NCBI GenBank assembly: GCA_910575445.1
Contig: CAJTFW010000003.1
Span: forward strand, 248,001 to 312,000
Reading direction: 5' to 3'
Length of the DNA stretch: 64,000 bases
Source of the DNA: Lachnospiraceae bacterium
Lineage (GTDB): Bacteria > Bacillota > Clostridia > Lachnospirales > Lachnospiraceae
Shown piece by piece: positions 41,707 to 50,988 of the stretch. Position numbers and translations under genes: made by a program. A model generated the notes under the pieces. That model did no database searches. It worked only from the letters and a program-made list of their open reading frames with translations, and had not been told where the DNA came from. The number at the start of each line of letters is the position of its first letter. The stretch's first letter is position 1.

Positions 41707-44352
41707 ATGAAAGAATGGAAAGACAGATGGAAAAAGGGTCTGTCAGTGTTTCTAACAATGGCGGTGATATGCAGTGGAGTGAATGTGCCTGCGATATCAG
41801 CTTTTGCAGAAGAAAGTGTAGGCAAAGAACAGGAAGAACTTGCAGTTACAGTGCCAGTTGCAGAGGATGAACTGCCGGATTCCGAGGAACTGTTCGCGGG
41901 GTATGTGGAGAAAGTATTCTATGAAGGATTGAATGATGGAATCTCTACATATGGGAATTTGGGAGAGCAGAGGCTTCAAGGAGAATACAACCAGAAGCTT
42001 TATGCGGTTGTAAAGGAAAATGTAAAAGCCATTGCAGATGGCAAAGAGAAAAATACAAAGTTTATAATATCTTTAAAGGATATTGGTCTGGAAAATATTG
42101 TAGGTGCAACGCTGGAAGAAGCAGATGCTAATTTCGTAAAGAAGATTGATGCAATTCATATGTTAGATTATCTGATTATGGATTGTCCCTATGATTTGTA
42201 TTGGTGTGATAAGACAAATAATACATATATAACCTATAGGCTGACGTCTGATGGTCAAACAGTTATTATACCAGAGATTGTGTTTTCATTTGCGGTTGCA
42301 GAAGAATATAAAGCAGGTGAAGACTGTTATACCATTACTGGTGATATAGCAGTCGTGCATGAAGCGGTAGCAAATGCCAGAGAAATCGTAGAAAAATATA
42401 AGAGCCTGTCAGATTATGAAAAGTTAGTGAACTATCGAAAAGAAATCTGCAATCGGGTATCTTATAACGATAAAGCAATAGAAGATATAAATACTCCTTA
42501 TGGAAATCCTTGGCAGCTTATATGGGTGTTTGATAATGATGCGACTACCAATGTAGTGTGTGAGGGTTATGCTAAGGCATTTCAGTATTTGTGTGATATA
42601 TCTGAATTTACAAATGTTACTTGTTATACAGTAATTGGGACGATGAGTGGCGGAACTGGTGCAGGCCCTCATATGTGGAATTTGGTCGCCATAGATGGCA
42701 AGAATTATCTGGCAGATATCACAAATTGTGATAAAGGAACGATTGGCGCAGAGGATTTATTATTTTTGACAGGTGCTACAGGCAGTGTAGACGAGGGCTA
42801 TACTGTATATTGTTGGGGAGAACCGATTTTTTATGTGTATGACTCGACCTTAGAAGGATTATTTGGCAGTGAAATTTTAACTTTGTCAGACTCAAATTAT
42901 GTACCCAAAATAGTACCTACAGTAGAGGCTTCACAAAATAATGTGATTGTCTATGGAGAACCTTTAAATGCAGCAGCTCATATAAAGGGTTCTGCTGTAA
43001 CTGAGGATGGTACGACAGTACCTGGTACTTTTTCCTGGGCGTCTGATGTTACTTCTTATGGTAATGCTGGAAGTAAAACATTAAGAGCAATTTTTACTCC
43101 AACGGATGCCAATACTTATGACAGTATGATAGTGAATGTACAGATAACAGTTACGCCAGCAGATTATCAAGTAACAGTACCTAGTTCTCAGAAAGTGACA
43201 TCAGGTGTTGGAGCATTTACACAGCCTGTCTTTACTGGTGTAAATAATGAAGCCGTAAAAGGCACATTGAATTATACTTATAATAACCAGACCATGAACT
43301 ATGAGTCATTAAAGACAGCACTTTCAAAGTTAGCAGCCTCTACTGTAACGGTGGAATATTCCTTTACAGCAACGGATTCCAATTATAAAAATGCTGCAAA
43401 GACTGGTACACTTACCTTTACTATTGAGCAAAAATCAACAAATGTTGGCCCTTCTGAAGAACCTGGAGACAATACAGATGATAACAACTCTACAGATACA
43501 GATTCCGGCGTTTTAGAGGGAAGTGGAACTAATACAGATACAGGTATCTATGGCACACGACTGCTTACAGCAAATCCAACAACCTTTAACACGATTATGT
43601 TAAATTGGGATGCTGTCGATGGAGCGAAATCTTATGAGATTTTCTATTCGACATCTCCTAATTCTGGCTTTAAGCGTCTCGCAAATGTGAAAAAGACGTT
43701 TTATAAGTTCTCGAAAGCAAAATGCGGAGTGACTTATTATTTCCAGATGCGGGTATGCCAAAAAGGTGTTAAGAGTGAATTTGGTCCAATCTCTTATGGA
43801 AAGACCGCTTTAACCGGCTCTACCACGCTTCAGGTGAAGAAGACAACTTATAACAGTGTGACCCTTCGCTGGAACAAGGTGCCAGGTGCTAAGAAATATG
43901 AGATTTTCTGTATGGATTCTATGGGAAAAGAGTGGAAATCTCTTGGCATCAAAGGCGGAACGAGCTTTACTCATAAAAAGCTTGTAACAGGTGCAACCTA
44001 TTACTATCAGATACGCCCTGTAAGGGATTCTTTCTATGGAAATTATTCTAATGGTGTATCATCAACGACAATCCTTGGAGACATTTCCAAGCTGAAAGTA
44101 AAAGCAGCGGGTGTAGACAAGATGAAGCTTACCTGGAGAAAGGTAAAAGGTGCAACGCAGTATGTCATTCTGCGAGCAGAGAGCATCGATGGAACCTATG
44201 AAGTTGTTGGACATTCCAATAAAGCCTCTTACACAGACTTTGGTCTTGAAAGTGGAACCACCTACTTCTATAAAGTCTATGCGATTTCTGGTCCTTACAG
44301 GACAAAGGAGAGCAGCCCGATAGGTCAGACGACGAAGTTTCCGAAAAAATAA
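41707..44352 (+). CDS. Secreted transglutaminase-like, MBG and fibronectin-type repeat protein
   Basis: An 881-residue exported protein. A signal peptide (about 1-33, ending ISAFAEE) is followed by a transglutaminase-like domain: the Cys in VCEGYAKAF (about 280) and the His/Asp in HMWNLVAIDGKNYLADITNCD (about 320-340). An MBG-like repeat follows (YGEPLNAAAHIKG...TPTDANTYDS), then a Ser/Thr/Asp-rich linker, and three Fn3-like repeats of about 85 residues, each with MLNWD/TLRWN/KLTWR, YEI, and TYYYQ/TYFYK. No LPXTG or anchor is seen at the end. It could modify or bind surface or host proteins. AAGGAG precedes ATG 41707. Confidence 0.8.
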   Translation: MKEWKDRWKKGLSVFLTMAVICSGVNVPAISAFAEESVGKEQEELAVTVPVAEDELPDSEELFAGYVEKVFYEGLNDGISTYGNLGEQRLQGEYNQKLYAVVKENVKAIADGKEKNTKFIISLKDIGLENIVGATLEEADANFVKKIDAIHMLDYLIMDCPYDLYWCDKTNNTYITYRLTSDGQTVIIPEIVFSFAVAEEYKAGEDCYTITGDIAVVHEAVANAREIVEKYKSLSDYEKLVNYRKEICNRVSYNDKAIEDINTPYGNPWQLIWVFDNDATTNVVCEGYAKAFQYLCDISEFTNVTCYTVIGTMSGGTGAGPHMWNLVAIDGKNYLADITNCDKGTIGAEDLLFLTGATGSVDEGYTVYCWGEPIFYVYDSTLEGLFGSEILTLSDSNYVPKIVPTVEASQNNVIVYGEPLNAAAHIKGSAVTEDGTTVPGTFSWASDVTSYGNAGSKTLRAIFTPTDANTYDSMIVNVQITVTPADYQVTVPSSQKVTSGVGAFTQPVFTGVNNEAVKGTLNYTYNNQTMNYESLKTALSKLAASTVTVEYSFTATDSNYKNAAKTGTLTFTIEQKSTNVGPSEEPGDNTDDNNSTDTDSGVLEGSGTNTDTGIYGTRLLTANPTTFNTIMLNWDAVDGAKSYEIFYSTSPNSGFKRLANVKKTFYKFSKAKCGVTYYFQMRVCQKGVKSEFGPISYGKTALTGSTTLQVKKTTYNSVTLRWNKVPGAKKYEIFCMDSMGKEWKSLGIKGGTSFTHKKLVTGATYYYQIRPVRDSFYGNYSNGVSSTTILGDISKLKVKAAGVDKMKLTWRKVKGATQYVILRAESIDGTYEVVGHSNKASYTDFGLESGTTYFYKVYAISGPYRTKESSPIGQTTKFPKK

Positions 44353-44371
44353 AATATTTTGCAGATAATAT

Positions 44372-44406
44372 AACCAGCCAGGAAAGTTTTTTCTGGCTGG
44401 TTTTTG
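44372..44406 (+). terminator. Terminator after the transglutaminase/Fn3 gene
   Basis: AACCAGCCAGGAAA (44372-44385) pairs with 44389-44402, followed by TTTTT. Confidence 0.85.
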
Positions 44407-44513
44407 TAAATGTATAAAACGTTATTTGATTATGTTATATTGGATTGTATCTGTTGGAGGGTATGGTGTATAATATTTTATAAGAAAACAATAGTAAAGA
44501 AAGGAATAAAAGG

Positions 44514-44735
44514 ATGAAACGAGAAGAATATATCCCTGATGAAACCGTTGTAAAACGTGCGAATGCAGCAGTGAAAATTGAATTGGAGAAGAAAAAAGCA
44601 TTAAATATTCCAATAGTTGTTTATGATAGAGAGACGCAAATGATATATCACGAAAATAATGACGGAACACGAGTAGTAGTTGGCGAAAAGATGCGAAAGG
44701 GGCGTTATAGTGAGCGTGTTGGAAAAGAAGCCTGA
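44514..44735 (+). CDS. Small protein upstream of a zeta-like toxin, probable antitoxin
   Basis: A 73-residue protein rich in charged residues, with a helical N-terminus (DETVVKRANAAVKIELEKKKALNIP) and a short beta C-terminus (VVYDRETQMIYHENNDGTRVVVG). It overlaps the zeta-like gene by 26 bases. Its position, size and overlap fit an antitoxin, though I do not recognise it as an epsilon protein. GGAATAAAAGG precedes ATG 44514. Confidence 0.6.
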   Translation: MKREEYIPDETVVKRANAAVKIELEKKKALNIPIVVYDRETQMIYHENNDGTRVVVGEKMRKGRYSERVGKEA

Positions 44736-45303
44736 AGTTGTTATTTTTGCAGGGCCAAATGGCTCAGGTAAAAGTACATTTACTGAATTGTTAAAACCAC
44801 CAATGGACTACATTAATGCAGATGAAATTAAAAAGAATTTAAAGTGTTCTGATTTAGAGGCTGCTCAATTAGCAGAAAAACAGCGAGAAAGACATATTGC
44901 ACAGATGAGCGAATTTTGTTTTGAGACTGTGTTATCAACGGAACGTAATTTGAAGTTATTGGAGAAAGCCAAAGAAAAAGGATATTTTATTCGTTGTTAT
45001 TATATTCTTACTGCTGACCCGGCCATCAATATTTGGCGTGTGAAATCGAGAGTAGAATCAGGAGGGCACGACGTTCCAGAAGAAAAGATAATTATAAGGT
45101 ATGATAGAGCCTTGGCTTTGGTTAAAGATTTAGTTAAAATTTGTGATGTGTGTCATATTTATGATAACTCTGGAAGCAAACCATTTCGGATATTTAAGAA
45201 GAGAAAAGAACAGATTTATTATGACGAATGTAGTGATTGGTATTTTGAAGATATCCAGGTATTAACCAATATAGAGTGTATGGAAAAAAAAGATTTGAAT
45301 TAA
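44710..45303 (+). CDS. Zeta-toxin-like P-loop kinase
   Basis: A 197-residue P-loop protein. Walker A is FAGPNGSGKSTF (about residues 12-23), followed by INADEI, FETVLSTER and the helical region RIKSRVESGGHDVP with an RYDRAL segment, the pattern of zeta-toxin/UDP-sugar kinase-like proteins. Zeta toxins phosphorylate UDP-N-acetylglucosamine. GTG 44710 follows GAAAGGGG, and the frame overlaps the upstream small gene by 26 bases. A strong hairpin follows at 45303. Other P-loop kinases in the family are not toxins, so the toxin role is inferred. Confidence 0.75.
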   Translation: MSVLEKKPEVVIFAGPNGSGKSTFTELLKPPMDYINADEIKKNLKCSDLEAAQLAEKQRERHIAQMSEFCFETVLSTERNLKLLEKAKEKGYFIRCYYILTADPAINIWRVKSRVESGGHDVPEEKIIIRYDRALALVKDLVKICDVCHIYDNSGSKPFRIFKKRKEQIYYDECSDWYFEDIQVLTNIECMEKKDLN

Positions 45304-45349
45304 AAAAATGCTATAAAATAGTCAAGTATACTATTTTATAGCATTTTTT
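45303..45349 (+). terminator. Bidirectional terminator
   Basis: Perfect 19-base arms (45303-45321 and 45331-45349) with A-run on the left and T-run on the right around a 9-base loop. Confidence 0.88.
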
Positions 45350-45466
45350 AATTGGTTTCTATAAAAATTATACCATAAAATAGGGAAAAAATAAAGAGTT
45401 GTAATGAACGTAAGACAGAGGTATAATCGAGGTTCGAACAAAAATAGAAGAAAAGGGGGACAAGGT

Positions 45467-46003
45467 ATGGACGGAAAATATTGGATGGCGCTTATGATGG
45501 AAGAAACGTTTTTAACAAAGCTTCTAGAGACCAATGAAAAGACACAAAAGTTTGGATTGACGCTCTCAAAGGAGGACGCACAATATCTAATGGAGCAGAG
45601 AAAGGAGGCATTAGAGGAGACAAAAAGGGTGGAATTTGGAGAAGGGATTTTGTCGAAGATTGTCTATGAATTCTGCGATTCGGATTATATTGTGCAAAGT
45701 GAGTATGTGGAGACGCTTAAAAGACTTCAGGAAATCTTTTTTCATTTTAAAAATGAGATGATGGATGAGGTATCAGACGACGAGTTATTGCATTTTATGA
45801 AGGAGCAGTTTGAGACGGTGTGTAGGGGAGACTTAGAGTATCTAGAAGGGACTTGTCTAAGTCTCTTTGCACAGGCGGTCAGGCATGGATATAAGGAATA
45901 TAGAACACAAGACGGGAGAGGGGTGTTTAGAGAGCTCGACGAGGTAAAGCGTTGGGATGAAGAACTGTATCAGGAGACGTTAAAAGACTTATGCTGGAGG
46001 TAG
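45467..46003 (+). CDS. DUF6323-like hypothetical protein
   Basis: A 178-residue acidic helical protein. FGLTLSKEDAQYLMEQRKEALEET (about 28-51), RVEFGEGILSKIVYEFCDSDYI and the C-terminal YLEGTCLSLFAQAVRHGY match my memory of DUF6323, a Clostridia family of unknown role that is usually followed by a DUF6179 gene. The start at ATG 45467 follows AAAAGGGGG; an ATG at 45404 has no ribosome site. The next gene starts three bases after its stop. Confidence 0.6.
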   Translation: MDGKYWMALMMEETFLTKLLETNEKTQKFGLTLSKEDAQYLMEQRKEALEETKRVEFGEGILSKIVYEFCDSDYIVQSEYVETLKRLQEIFFHFKNEMMDEVSDDELLHFMKEQFETVCRGDLEYLEGTCLSLFAQAVRHGYKEYRTQDGRGVFRELDEVKRWDEELYQETLKDLCWR

Positions 46004-46006
46004 CAA

Positions 46007-46795
46007 ATGGGAGAATGGAACGAGCAAAGCATGATGGAACTATTGCCTGTAGTGGCATGGCTTACCAGGAAATATACAAGTGGAATGAGTACATCTGTGA
46101 CATATGAAAAGGCGCAGGAGCTTATGGAGGCTGTGCTTTACTGTATACAGGCTTATGACAAGGAACAAAAGATGGGATATGCACTGGCGACCACAGAAGA
46201 AAGAGAGATGCAGAAAATCTATGAAGATGGATATAAGCTAATACTTCGCAAAGTAAAAAAGATGAGAGGATTTTATAATCGACTGACAGAGCGCTTTGAT
46301 TCGTTTGGATGCCAATGCTATGAAGATACAATGCTGAAAGGAATGCCAGAGTTTTTCAAGCGCTATGATGCCAGATTTGGACCACAGAAGACGCTTTTGA
46401 CCCTGGATTATCCGGTGATGTGGCCGATGGAGGGGCTTACGGGGATTGATGCGATTGAGGAGTATCTAAGCGGTGTTTCGCTGGAGCAGAGGTTTTTAGG
46501 GGCTTTTGAGAAGTCCTATGTGGAACGGGTGCTCCGGGCATATGACTGGAATTATAAAGAACAGTTTTTCAATCTCTGTGAAGTGATGATAAAACATATA
46601 TGCATTTGCGTGATGGAGAGAAAAGGGGCAAATGCGTCGCCAGAACCAGAGCATTTTCGCAAATATGAGAGATGGGCAACAGAACAAAGCAAAGAGGAAC
46701 GAGAGGAAAAACTCAAGAAAATTCTCTGGCGATTGGTAGATGAACATTTTCATCAAAATGAACTTTTGTTTGAATATTTGTTAAGATGTATCTAA
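46007..46795 (+). CDS. DUF6179-like hypothetical protein
   Basis: A 262-residue helical protein. FGPQKTLLTLDYPVMWPMEGLTGIDAIEEYLSGV (about 125-160) resembles the conserved centre of DUF6179. The N-terminus MELLPVVAWLTRKYTSG and a C-terminal Glu/Lys-rich helix complete it. It is paired with the DUF6323-like gene, whose stop is three bases upstream, so the two products may work together. No catalytic motif or membrane segment is visible. Confidence 0.6.
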   Translation: MGEWNEQSMMELLPVVAWLTRKYTSGMSTSVTYEKAQELMEAVLYCIQAYDKEQKMGYALATTEEREMQKIYEDGYKLILRKVKKMRGFYNRLTERFDSFGCQCYEDTMLKGMPEFFKRYDARFGPQKTLLTLDYPVMWPMEGLTGIDAIEEYLSGVSLEQRFLGAFEKSYVERVLRAYDWNYKEQFFNLCEVMIKHICICVMERKGANASPEPEHFRKYERWATEQSKEEREEKLKKILWRLVDEHFHQNELLFEYLLRCI

Positions 46796-46843
46796 AAAAG
46801 AAGGAAAAATAAGTAGACAGATTGATATAATTCACTAAAATAT

Positions 46844-46872
46844 TTGACAAGAAAATGACGACAGGGTATACT
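46844..46872 (+). promoter_or_regulatory. Promoter of rex
   Basis: TTGACA (46844-46849), 17 bases, TATACT (46867-46872), 32 bases before ATG 46904. Confidence 0.75.
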
Positions 46873-46903
46873 GAAAGCATAAATATGTTGGGAGGCTATA
46901 CAG

Positions 46904-47539
46904 ATGGAAGAAAGAGAAATATCGAAAGCGGTAATTAAGAGACTGCCAAGGTATTATAGGTATCTAGGTGAGATACTCAATAATGGAATTGAAAGGATTT
47001 CTTCCGGCGAACTAAGTGGAAAGATGCAGGTAACAGCGTCTCAGATACGGCAGGATTTGAACAATTTTGGTGGATTTGGGCAGCAGGGATATGGATATAA
47101 TGTAAAATATCTTTATGATGAGATTGGCAAGATACTTGGCGTGAACCGGGTTCATTCGATGATTATTATTGGTGGCGGCAACTTTGGACATGCATTGGCC
47201 AACTACGATTTTGAGAAAAACGGATTTTCCACAAAGGCGATTTTCGACATCCGCCCGGAACTTAATGGAACTTCAATTCGTGGTATTCCAGTGATGATGA
47301 TGGATGAACTAGAAGAATTTGTCAAAAAGGAAGATATTGAGATTGCGGTGCTGACTCTACCTAAGAGCAAAGTAGAAGAAGTGGCAGACCGGCTGGTCAA
47401 ATGCGGGATTCGGGCATTGTGGAATTTTGCGCATCTGGATTTGGACGTGCCAGACGATGTAGTGGTGGAAAATGTACATCTGGTAGATAGCTTAATGCAG
47501 TTATCTTACCGGATTAGTGAGGATAACAGCGAAGAATAA
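46904..47539 (+). CDS. rex: Redox-sensing transcriptional repressor Rex
   Basis: A 211-residue NADH sensor. The N-terminal winged helix (KAVIKRLPRYYRYLGEILNNGIERISSGELS...TASQIRQDLNNFGGFGQQGYGY) and the Rossmann motif IIGGGNFGHA (about residues 87-96) are clear, with the C-terminal domain-swap helix. Rex represses fermentation and redox genes when NADH is low. In an acetogen it probably regulates electron-handling genes, but I see no TTGTTAA/TTAACAA site in this window. GGGAGG precedes the ATG. Confidence 0.95.
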   Translation: MEEREISKAVIKRLPRYYRYLGEILNNGIERISSGELSGKMQVTASQIRQDLNNFGGFGQQGYGYNVKYLYDEIGKILGVNRVHSMIIIGGGNFGHALANYDFEKNGFSTKAIFDIRPELNGTSIRGIPVMMMDELEEFVKKEDIEIAVLTLPKSKVEEVADRLVKCGIRALWNFAHLDLDVPDDVVVENVHLVDSLMQLSYRISEDNSEE

Positions 47540-47676
47540 GGGGTTTGCCCTGTGATTTGCCAAGTGAGAAAATGTGCTGTATGAACTGTGTGAAAGCAAA
47601 GCTTTATGTTAAGTGTTGTTTTTGTGTGGTCTGTACAGCATATTTTCTTGTAAAAGAAAGGGGAGGAATGCAACAA

Positions 47677-48546
47677 ATGGGAGAAGTAGAATATACTAAA
47701 ATAAGGGAAGAGATTCTAAGAGAACTGCCAGTACGAAAGGCAAGGTCAAATAAAGGAACCTATGGAAAGGTGTTGTGCATCGCAGGAAGCGTAAATATGG
47801 CAGGGGCAGCCTATCTGTGCGGATACGGCGCTTATCGGGCAGGAGTGGGGCTTGTAAGGGTGCTGACGCCAAAAGAAAACAGGGTGATTATCCAGGAACT
47901 TTTGCCAGAAGCAGTGCTGACGACTTTTGACAGGGAATATCTTGATAAAGAGAAGATAAAAGAGGCATTTCAGCGGGCAAGTGTTGTGGCGGTCGGGCCT
48001 GGTATTGGAAGAGAAGCCTGGGTATCAGAGCTTATGGAGTTTTTACTTATGGAGTATCATGGACCTTTGGTCATCGATGCAGACGGGCTAAATTATGTGG
48101 CGGAGCATATGGATGTCTTTCAGAAACACGAAGGAGAAGTGATTATCACGCCGCACGTAGGGGAATTTTCCAGACTGACAGAGCATCCCATTAGTAAGAT
48201 TTTAGAAAATGTGCCATATTGGGCTTCGCGGTTTGGGAAGAAATATCACTGTATCTGCGTGCTAAAGGATGCACCTACTGCTGTAGGAAATGCGGATGGA
48301 AGATGTTTTGTCAATACAACAGGAAATCATGGGATGTCCACTGGAGGAAGCGGAGATGTGCTAACGGGTGTGATTGCAGGACTTTGGGCGCAGAAAATAG
48401 GGGCTTTGGAGGCAGCACTTTTGGGGGTATGGCTTCATGGAAAATCTGGAGATATTGCAGCACAGACAGAAGGGACCTACGGGCTGATGGCAAGGCATCT
48501 GCTAAACTGTCTGCCACAGGCGATGGGACTTAGGAAAGAAATATAA
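47677..48546 (+). CDS. nnrD: ADP-dependent NAD(P)H-hydrate dehydratase
   Basis: A 289-residue ribokinase-fold enzyme that repairs hydrated NAD(P)H. VRKARSNKGTYGKVLCIAGS and the nucleotide loop GMSTGGSGDVLTGVIAGL (about 220-237) are typical of the YjeF C-terminal family. The frame runs upstream to 47545 through a Cys-rich stretch unlike the family; ATG 47677 is chosen because GGGAGG lies 10 bases before it. The epimerase half (YjeF N-terminal) is absent. It lies between rex and alr, and NADH repair next to an NADH sensor makes sense. Confidence 0.88.
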   Translation: MGEVEYTKIREEILRELPVRKARSNKGTYGKVLCIAGSVNMAGAAYLCGYGAYRAGVGLVRVLTPKENRVIIQELLPEAVLTTFDREYLDKEKIKEAFQRASVVAVGPGIGREAWVSELMEFLLMEYHGPLVIDADGLNYVAEHMDVFQKHEGEVIITPHVGEFSRLTEHPISKILENVPYWASRFGKKYHCICVLKDAPTAVGNADGRCFVNTTGNHGMSTGGSGDVLTGVIAGLWAQKIGALEAALLGVWLHGKSGDIAAQTEGTYGLMARHLLNCLPQAMGLRKEI

Positions 48547-48567
48547 TACAACAAGGAGATAAAGAAG

Positions 48568-49764
48568 ATGCAGCACTATATAAGGGTATGCGCGGAGATT
48601 AATCTGGATGCAGTGGCTTATAATTTTCACAATATGAAGGAAAATCTACATCCTGACACCAGGATAATAGCAGTGGTAAAGACCGATGGATATGGTCACG
48701 GGGCAATTCCGATTGCGCGTATGTCGGAAGAATATCCATATATATGGGGATTTGCGGTTGCGACAGTGGAAGAGGCAGTGTTACTTCGTACTTCCGGGAT
48801 TGTGAAACCGATATTGATATTGGGGTTTGTATTTCCAGATGCATATGAGGAAGTAGTGCGCTATGAGCTTCGCGTGGCAGTGTTTCAGCTTTCGATAGCG
48901 AGACTTTTGGCTGCGGAGGCAGTGCATCAGGGGAAGAAGGTATTTGTACATATTAAAGTGGACACAGGAATGTCAAGGATTGGGTTTGCGGATACGATAG
49001 AGAGTGCAGATATAGTAAAGGAGATTGCGGCTCTACCACAGGTGGAGATTGAGGGAGTCTTTACGCATTTTGCGCGGGCAGATGAAAGGGATAAGACGAA
49101 AGCTAGAGAACAACTCTCTAGATTTTTGCAGTTTACAAAGTTACTAGAAGAGCGGGGAGTGAAAGCAGAGCTTTTGCACTGCTCAAACAGTGCGGGGATT
49201 GTGGACTTAAAGGAAGCCAATCTTGACCTTGTGCGGGCTGGCATATCCATCTATGGGATGTATCCTTCAGAAGATGTCAATAAGCTTGCAGTGCCACTTG
49301 CGCCGGTGATGGCGCTTAAAAGCCATGTGGTGTATGTAAAGGAGATTTCAAAAGGGACAGCAGTAAGTTATGGCGGAACGTATGTAGCAGAACGTACAAG
49401 GCGGATTGCAACGATTCCTGTAGGATACGGGGATGGGTATCCGCGGTCGCTGTCCAATAAGGGATGGGTGCTGATTCGGGGACAGAGAGCACCGATTGTA
49501 GGAAGAGTCTGCATGGACCAGTTTATGGTGGATGTGACAGAGATTTCTGGAGTCAAAGAAGGAGATATGGTAACGCTTATTGGAGCAGATGGTGGAGATG
49601 AGATTACTATGGAAGGACTAGGTGAGGTGTCTGGGCGCTTCCACTATGAATTGGCTTGTGATATTGGGAAGAGGGTGCCAAGGAGATTTTGGAAAGATGG
49701 AAAGATTGTGGGAACGCAGGATTATTTTGAGGGAAATTTTGTGAAAATGTGTGAAGAAAATTGA
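48568..49764 (+). CDS. alr: Alanine racemase
   Basis: A 398-residue PLP enzyme that makes D-alanine for the cell wall. The PLP Lys38 is in AVVKTDGYGHGA, the catalytic Tyr in AVSYGGTYVA, and VCMDQFMVDVT and GYGDGYPR are present. AAGGAG precedes the ATG. It resembles the vanT catalytic domain at 3.3 kb but is the typical housekeeping form. It lies upstream of a MazF toxin gene, the same order as in Bacillus, but the MazE-type antitoxin normally between them is absent. Confidence 0.94.
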   Translation: MQHYIRVCAEINLDAVAYNFHNMKENLHPDTRIIAVVKTDGYGHGAIPIARMSEEYPYIWGFAVATVEEAVLLRTSGIVKPILILGFVFPDAYEEVVRYELRVAVFQLSIARLLAAEAVHQGKKVFVHIKVDTGMSRIGFADTIESADIVKEIAALPQVEIEGVFTHFARADERDKTKAREQLSRFLQFTKLLEERGVKAELLHCSNSAGIVDLKEANLDLVRAGISIYGMYPSEDVNKLAVPLAPVMALKSHVVYVKEISKGTAVSYGGTYVAERTRRIATIPVGYGDGYPRSLSNKGWVLIRGQRAPIVGRVCMDQFMVDVTEISGVKEGDMVTLIGADGGDEITMEGLGEVSGRFHYELACDIGKRVPRRFWKDGKIVGTQDYFEGNFVKMCEEN

Positions 49765-49843
49765 ATAAAACAGGAATTGACTGGAAATACTCTGACTGAC
49801 AAAGCCATGGAAGGAATTATAGGGCAGATCGGAGTGAGAGAGT

Positions 49844-50191
49844 GTGATTATTAGGCGTGGAGATGTCTATTATGCAGATTTAAGACCAGTGATTGGGTCA
49901 GAACAGGGCGGGGTGCGTCCGGTGTTGATTATCCAGAATGATGTTGGAAATAAACATAGTCCGACCGTGATTTGTGCGGCGATTACATCGAAGATGAATA
50001 AGGCAAAGCTGCCAACACATGTGGAGTTACAAGCTTCGGATTATCATATGGTAAAGGATTCGGTGATTCTTTTAGAGCAGCTTCGGACGATTGATAAAAA
50101 GAGACTTAAGGATAAGGTATGTCATCTGGATGCTTCTATTCTGGAAAAAATAGATTCTGCATTGAAAATCAGTCTGGAATTGGATACATAG
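49844..50191 (+). CDS. mazF: MazF/PemK-family endoribonuclease
   Basis: A 115-residue toxin-type RNase: [22 protein letters not shown] with the active-site Arg/Gly loop, [20 protein letters not shown] and [12 protein letters not shown] are all typical of MazF/NdoA. GTG 49844 follows GGAGTGAGAG. The space between alr and this gene (about 80 bases) cannot hold a MazE/NdoAI-size antitoxin, and none follows. The antitoxin may be elsewhere or the protein may be a regulated solo RNase. A YebC-family gene follows. Confidence 0.9.
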   Translation: MIIRRGDVYYADLRPVIGSEQGGVRPVLIIQNDVGNKHSPTVICAAITSKMNKAKLPTHVELQASDYHMVKDSVILLEQLRTIDKKRLKDKVCHLDASILEKIDSALKISLELDT

Positions 50192-50257
50192 GCTTGCCAA
50201 CCTGGATTTCGCGTGATAGAATCTTAAAGATAACAAAAGAAAGAGAAGGAGGATGTT

Positions 50258-50986
50258 ATGTCAGGACATTCGAAATTTGCCAACATAAAGCATAAAAAAG
50301 AAAAAAATGATGCGGCTAAAGGAAAAATTTTTACGATTATTGGCCGTGAGATTGCGGTTGCTGTAAAAGAGGGCGGGCCAGACCCCAATAATAACAGTCG
50401 TTTAAGAGACGTGATTGCAAAGGCGAAGGCGAACAATATGCCCAATGATACGATTGACCGCGGAATCAAGCGGGCAGCTGGAGACGCGGGTTCTGTGAAC
50501 TATGAGCATGTTACATATGAGGGTTATGGACCAAGCGGGATTGCAATTATCGTGGAAGCACTGACCGATAATAAAAACCGGACGGCTTCTAATGTGCGCA
50601 ATGCATTTACAAAGGGAAATGGAAGTCTTGGAACAACGGGCTGTGTGTCCTATATGTTTGAGCAGAAGGGACAGATTATCATTGACCGTGAGGAGTGCGA
50701 GATGGAGGCCGACGATTTGATGATGCTGGCGCTAGATGCCGGTGCAGAGGACTTTTCTGAGGAAGAGGACAGTTATGAGGTGTTGACCTCTCCAGACGAC
50801 TTCTCGGCGGTCAGAGAGGCCTTAGAGAAAGAAAATATCCCAATGGCACAGGCAGAAGTGACCATGATTCCGCAGAATTATGTAACGCTTACGGATGAGA
50901 ATGATATCAAATATCTGAACCGGACGCTTGACCTTCTAGATGACGATGATGATGTACAGGCGGTCTATCATAACTGGGATGAGTGA
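50258..50986 (+). CDS. YebC/PmpR-family protein
   Basis: A 242-residue protein with the start [50 protein letters not shown] and a C-terminal YHNWDE, all hallmarks of the YebC family. Family members are transcriptional regulators or translation factors that ease proline stalling. GGAGG precedes ATG 50258. It overlaps the next gene region by no bases (stop 50986, start 50989). Confidence 0.94.
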   Translation: MSGHSKFANIKHKKEKNDAAKGKIFTIIGREIAVAVKEGGPDPNNNSRLRDVIAKAKANNMPNDTIDRGIKRAAGDAGSVNYEHVTYEGYGPSGIAIIVEALTDNKNRTASNVRNAFTKGNGSLGTTGCVSYMFEQKGQIIIDREECEMEADDLMMLALDAGAEDFSEEEDSYEVLTSPDDFSAVREALEKENIPMAQAEVTMIPQNYVTLTDENDIKYLNRTLDLLDDDDDVQAVYHNWDE

Positions 50987-50988
50987 TT

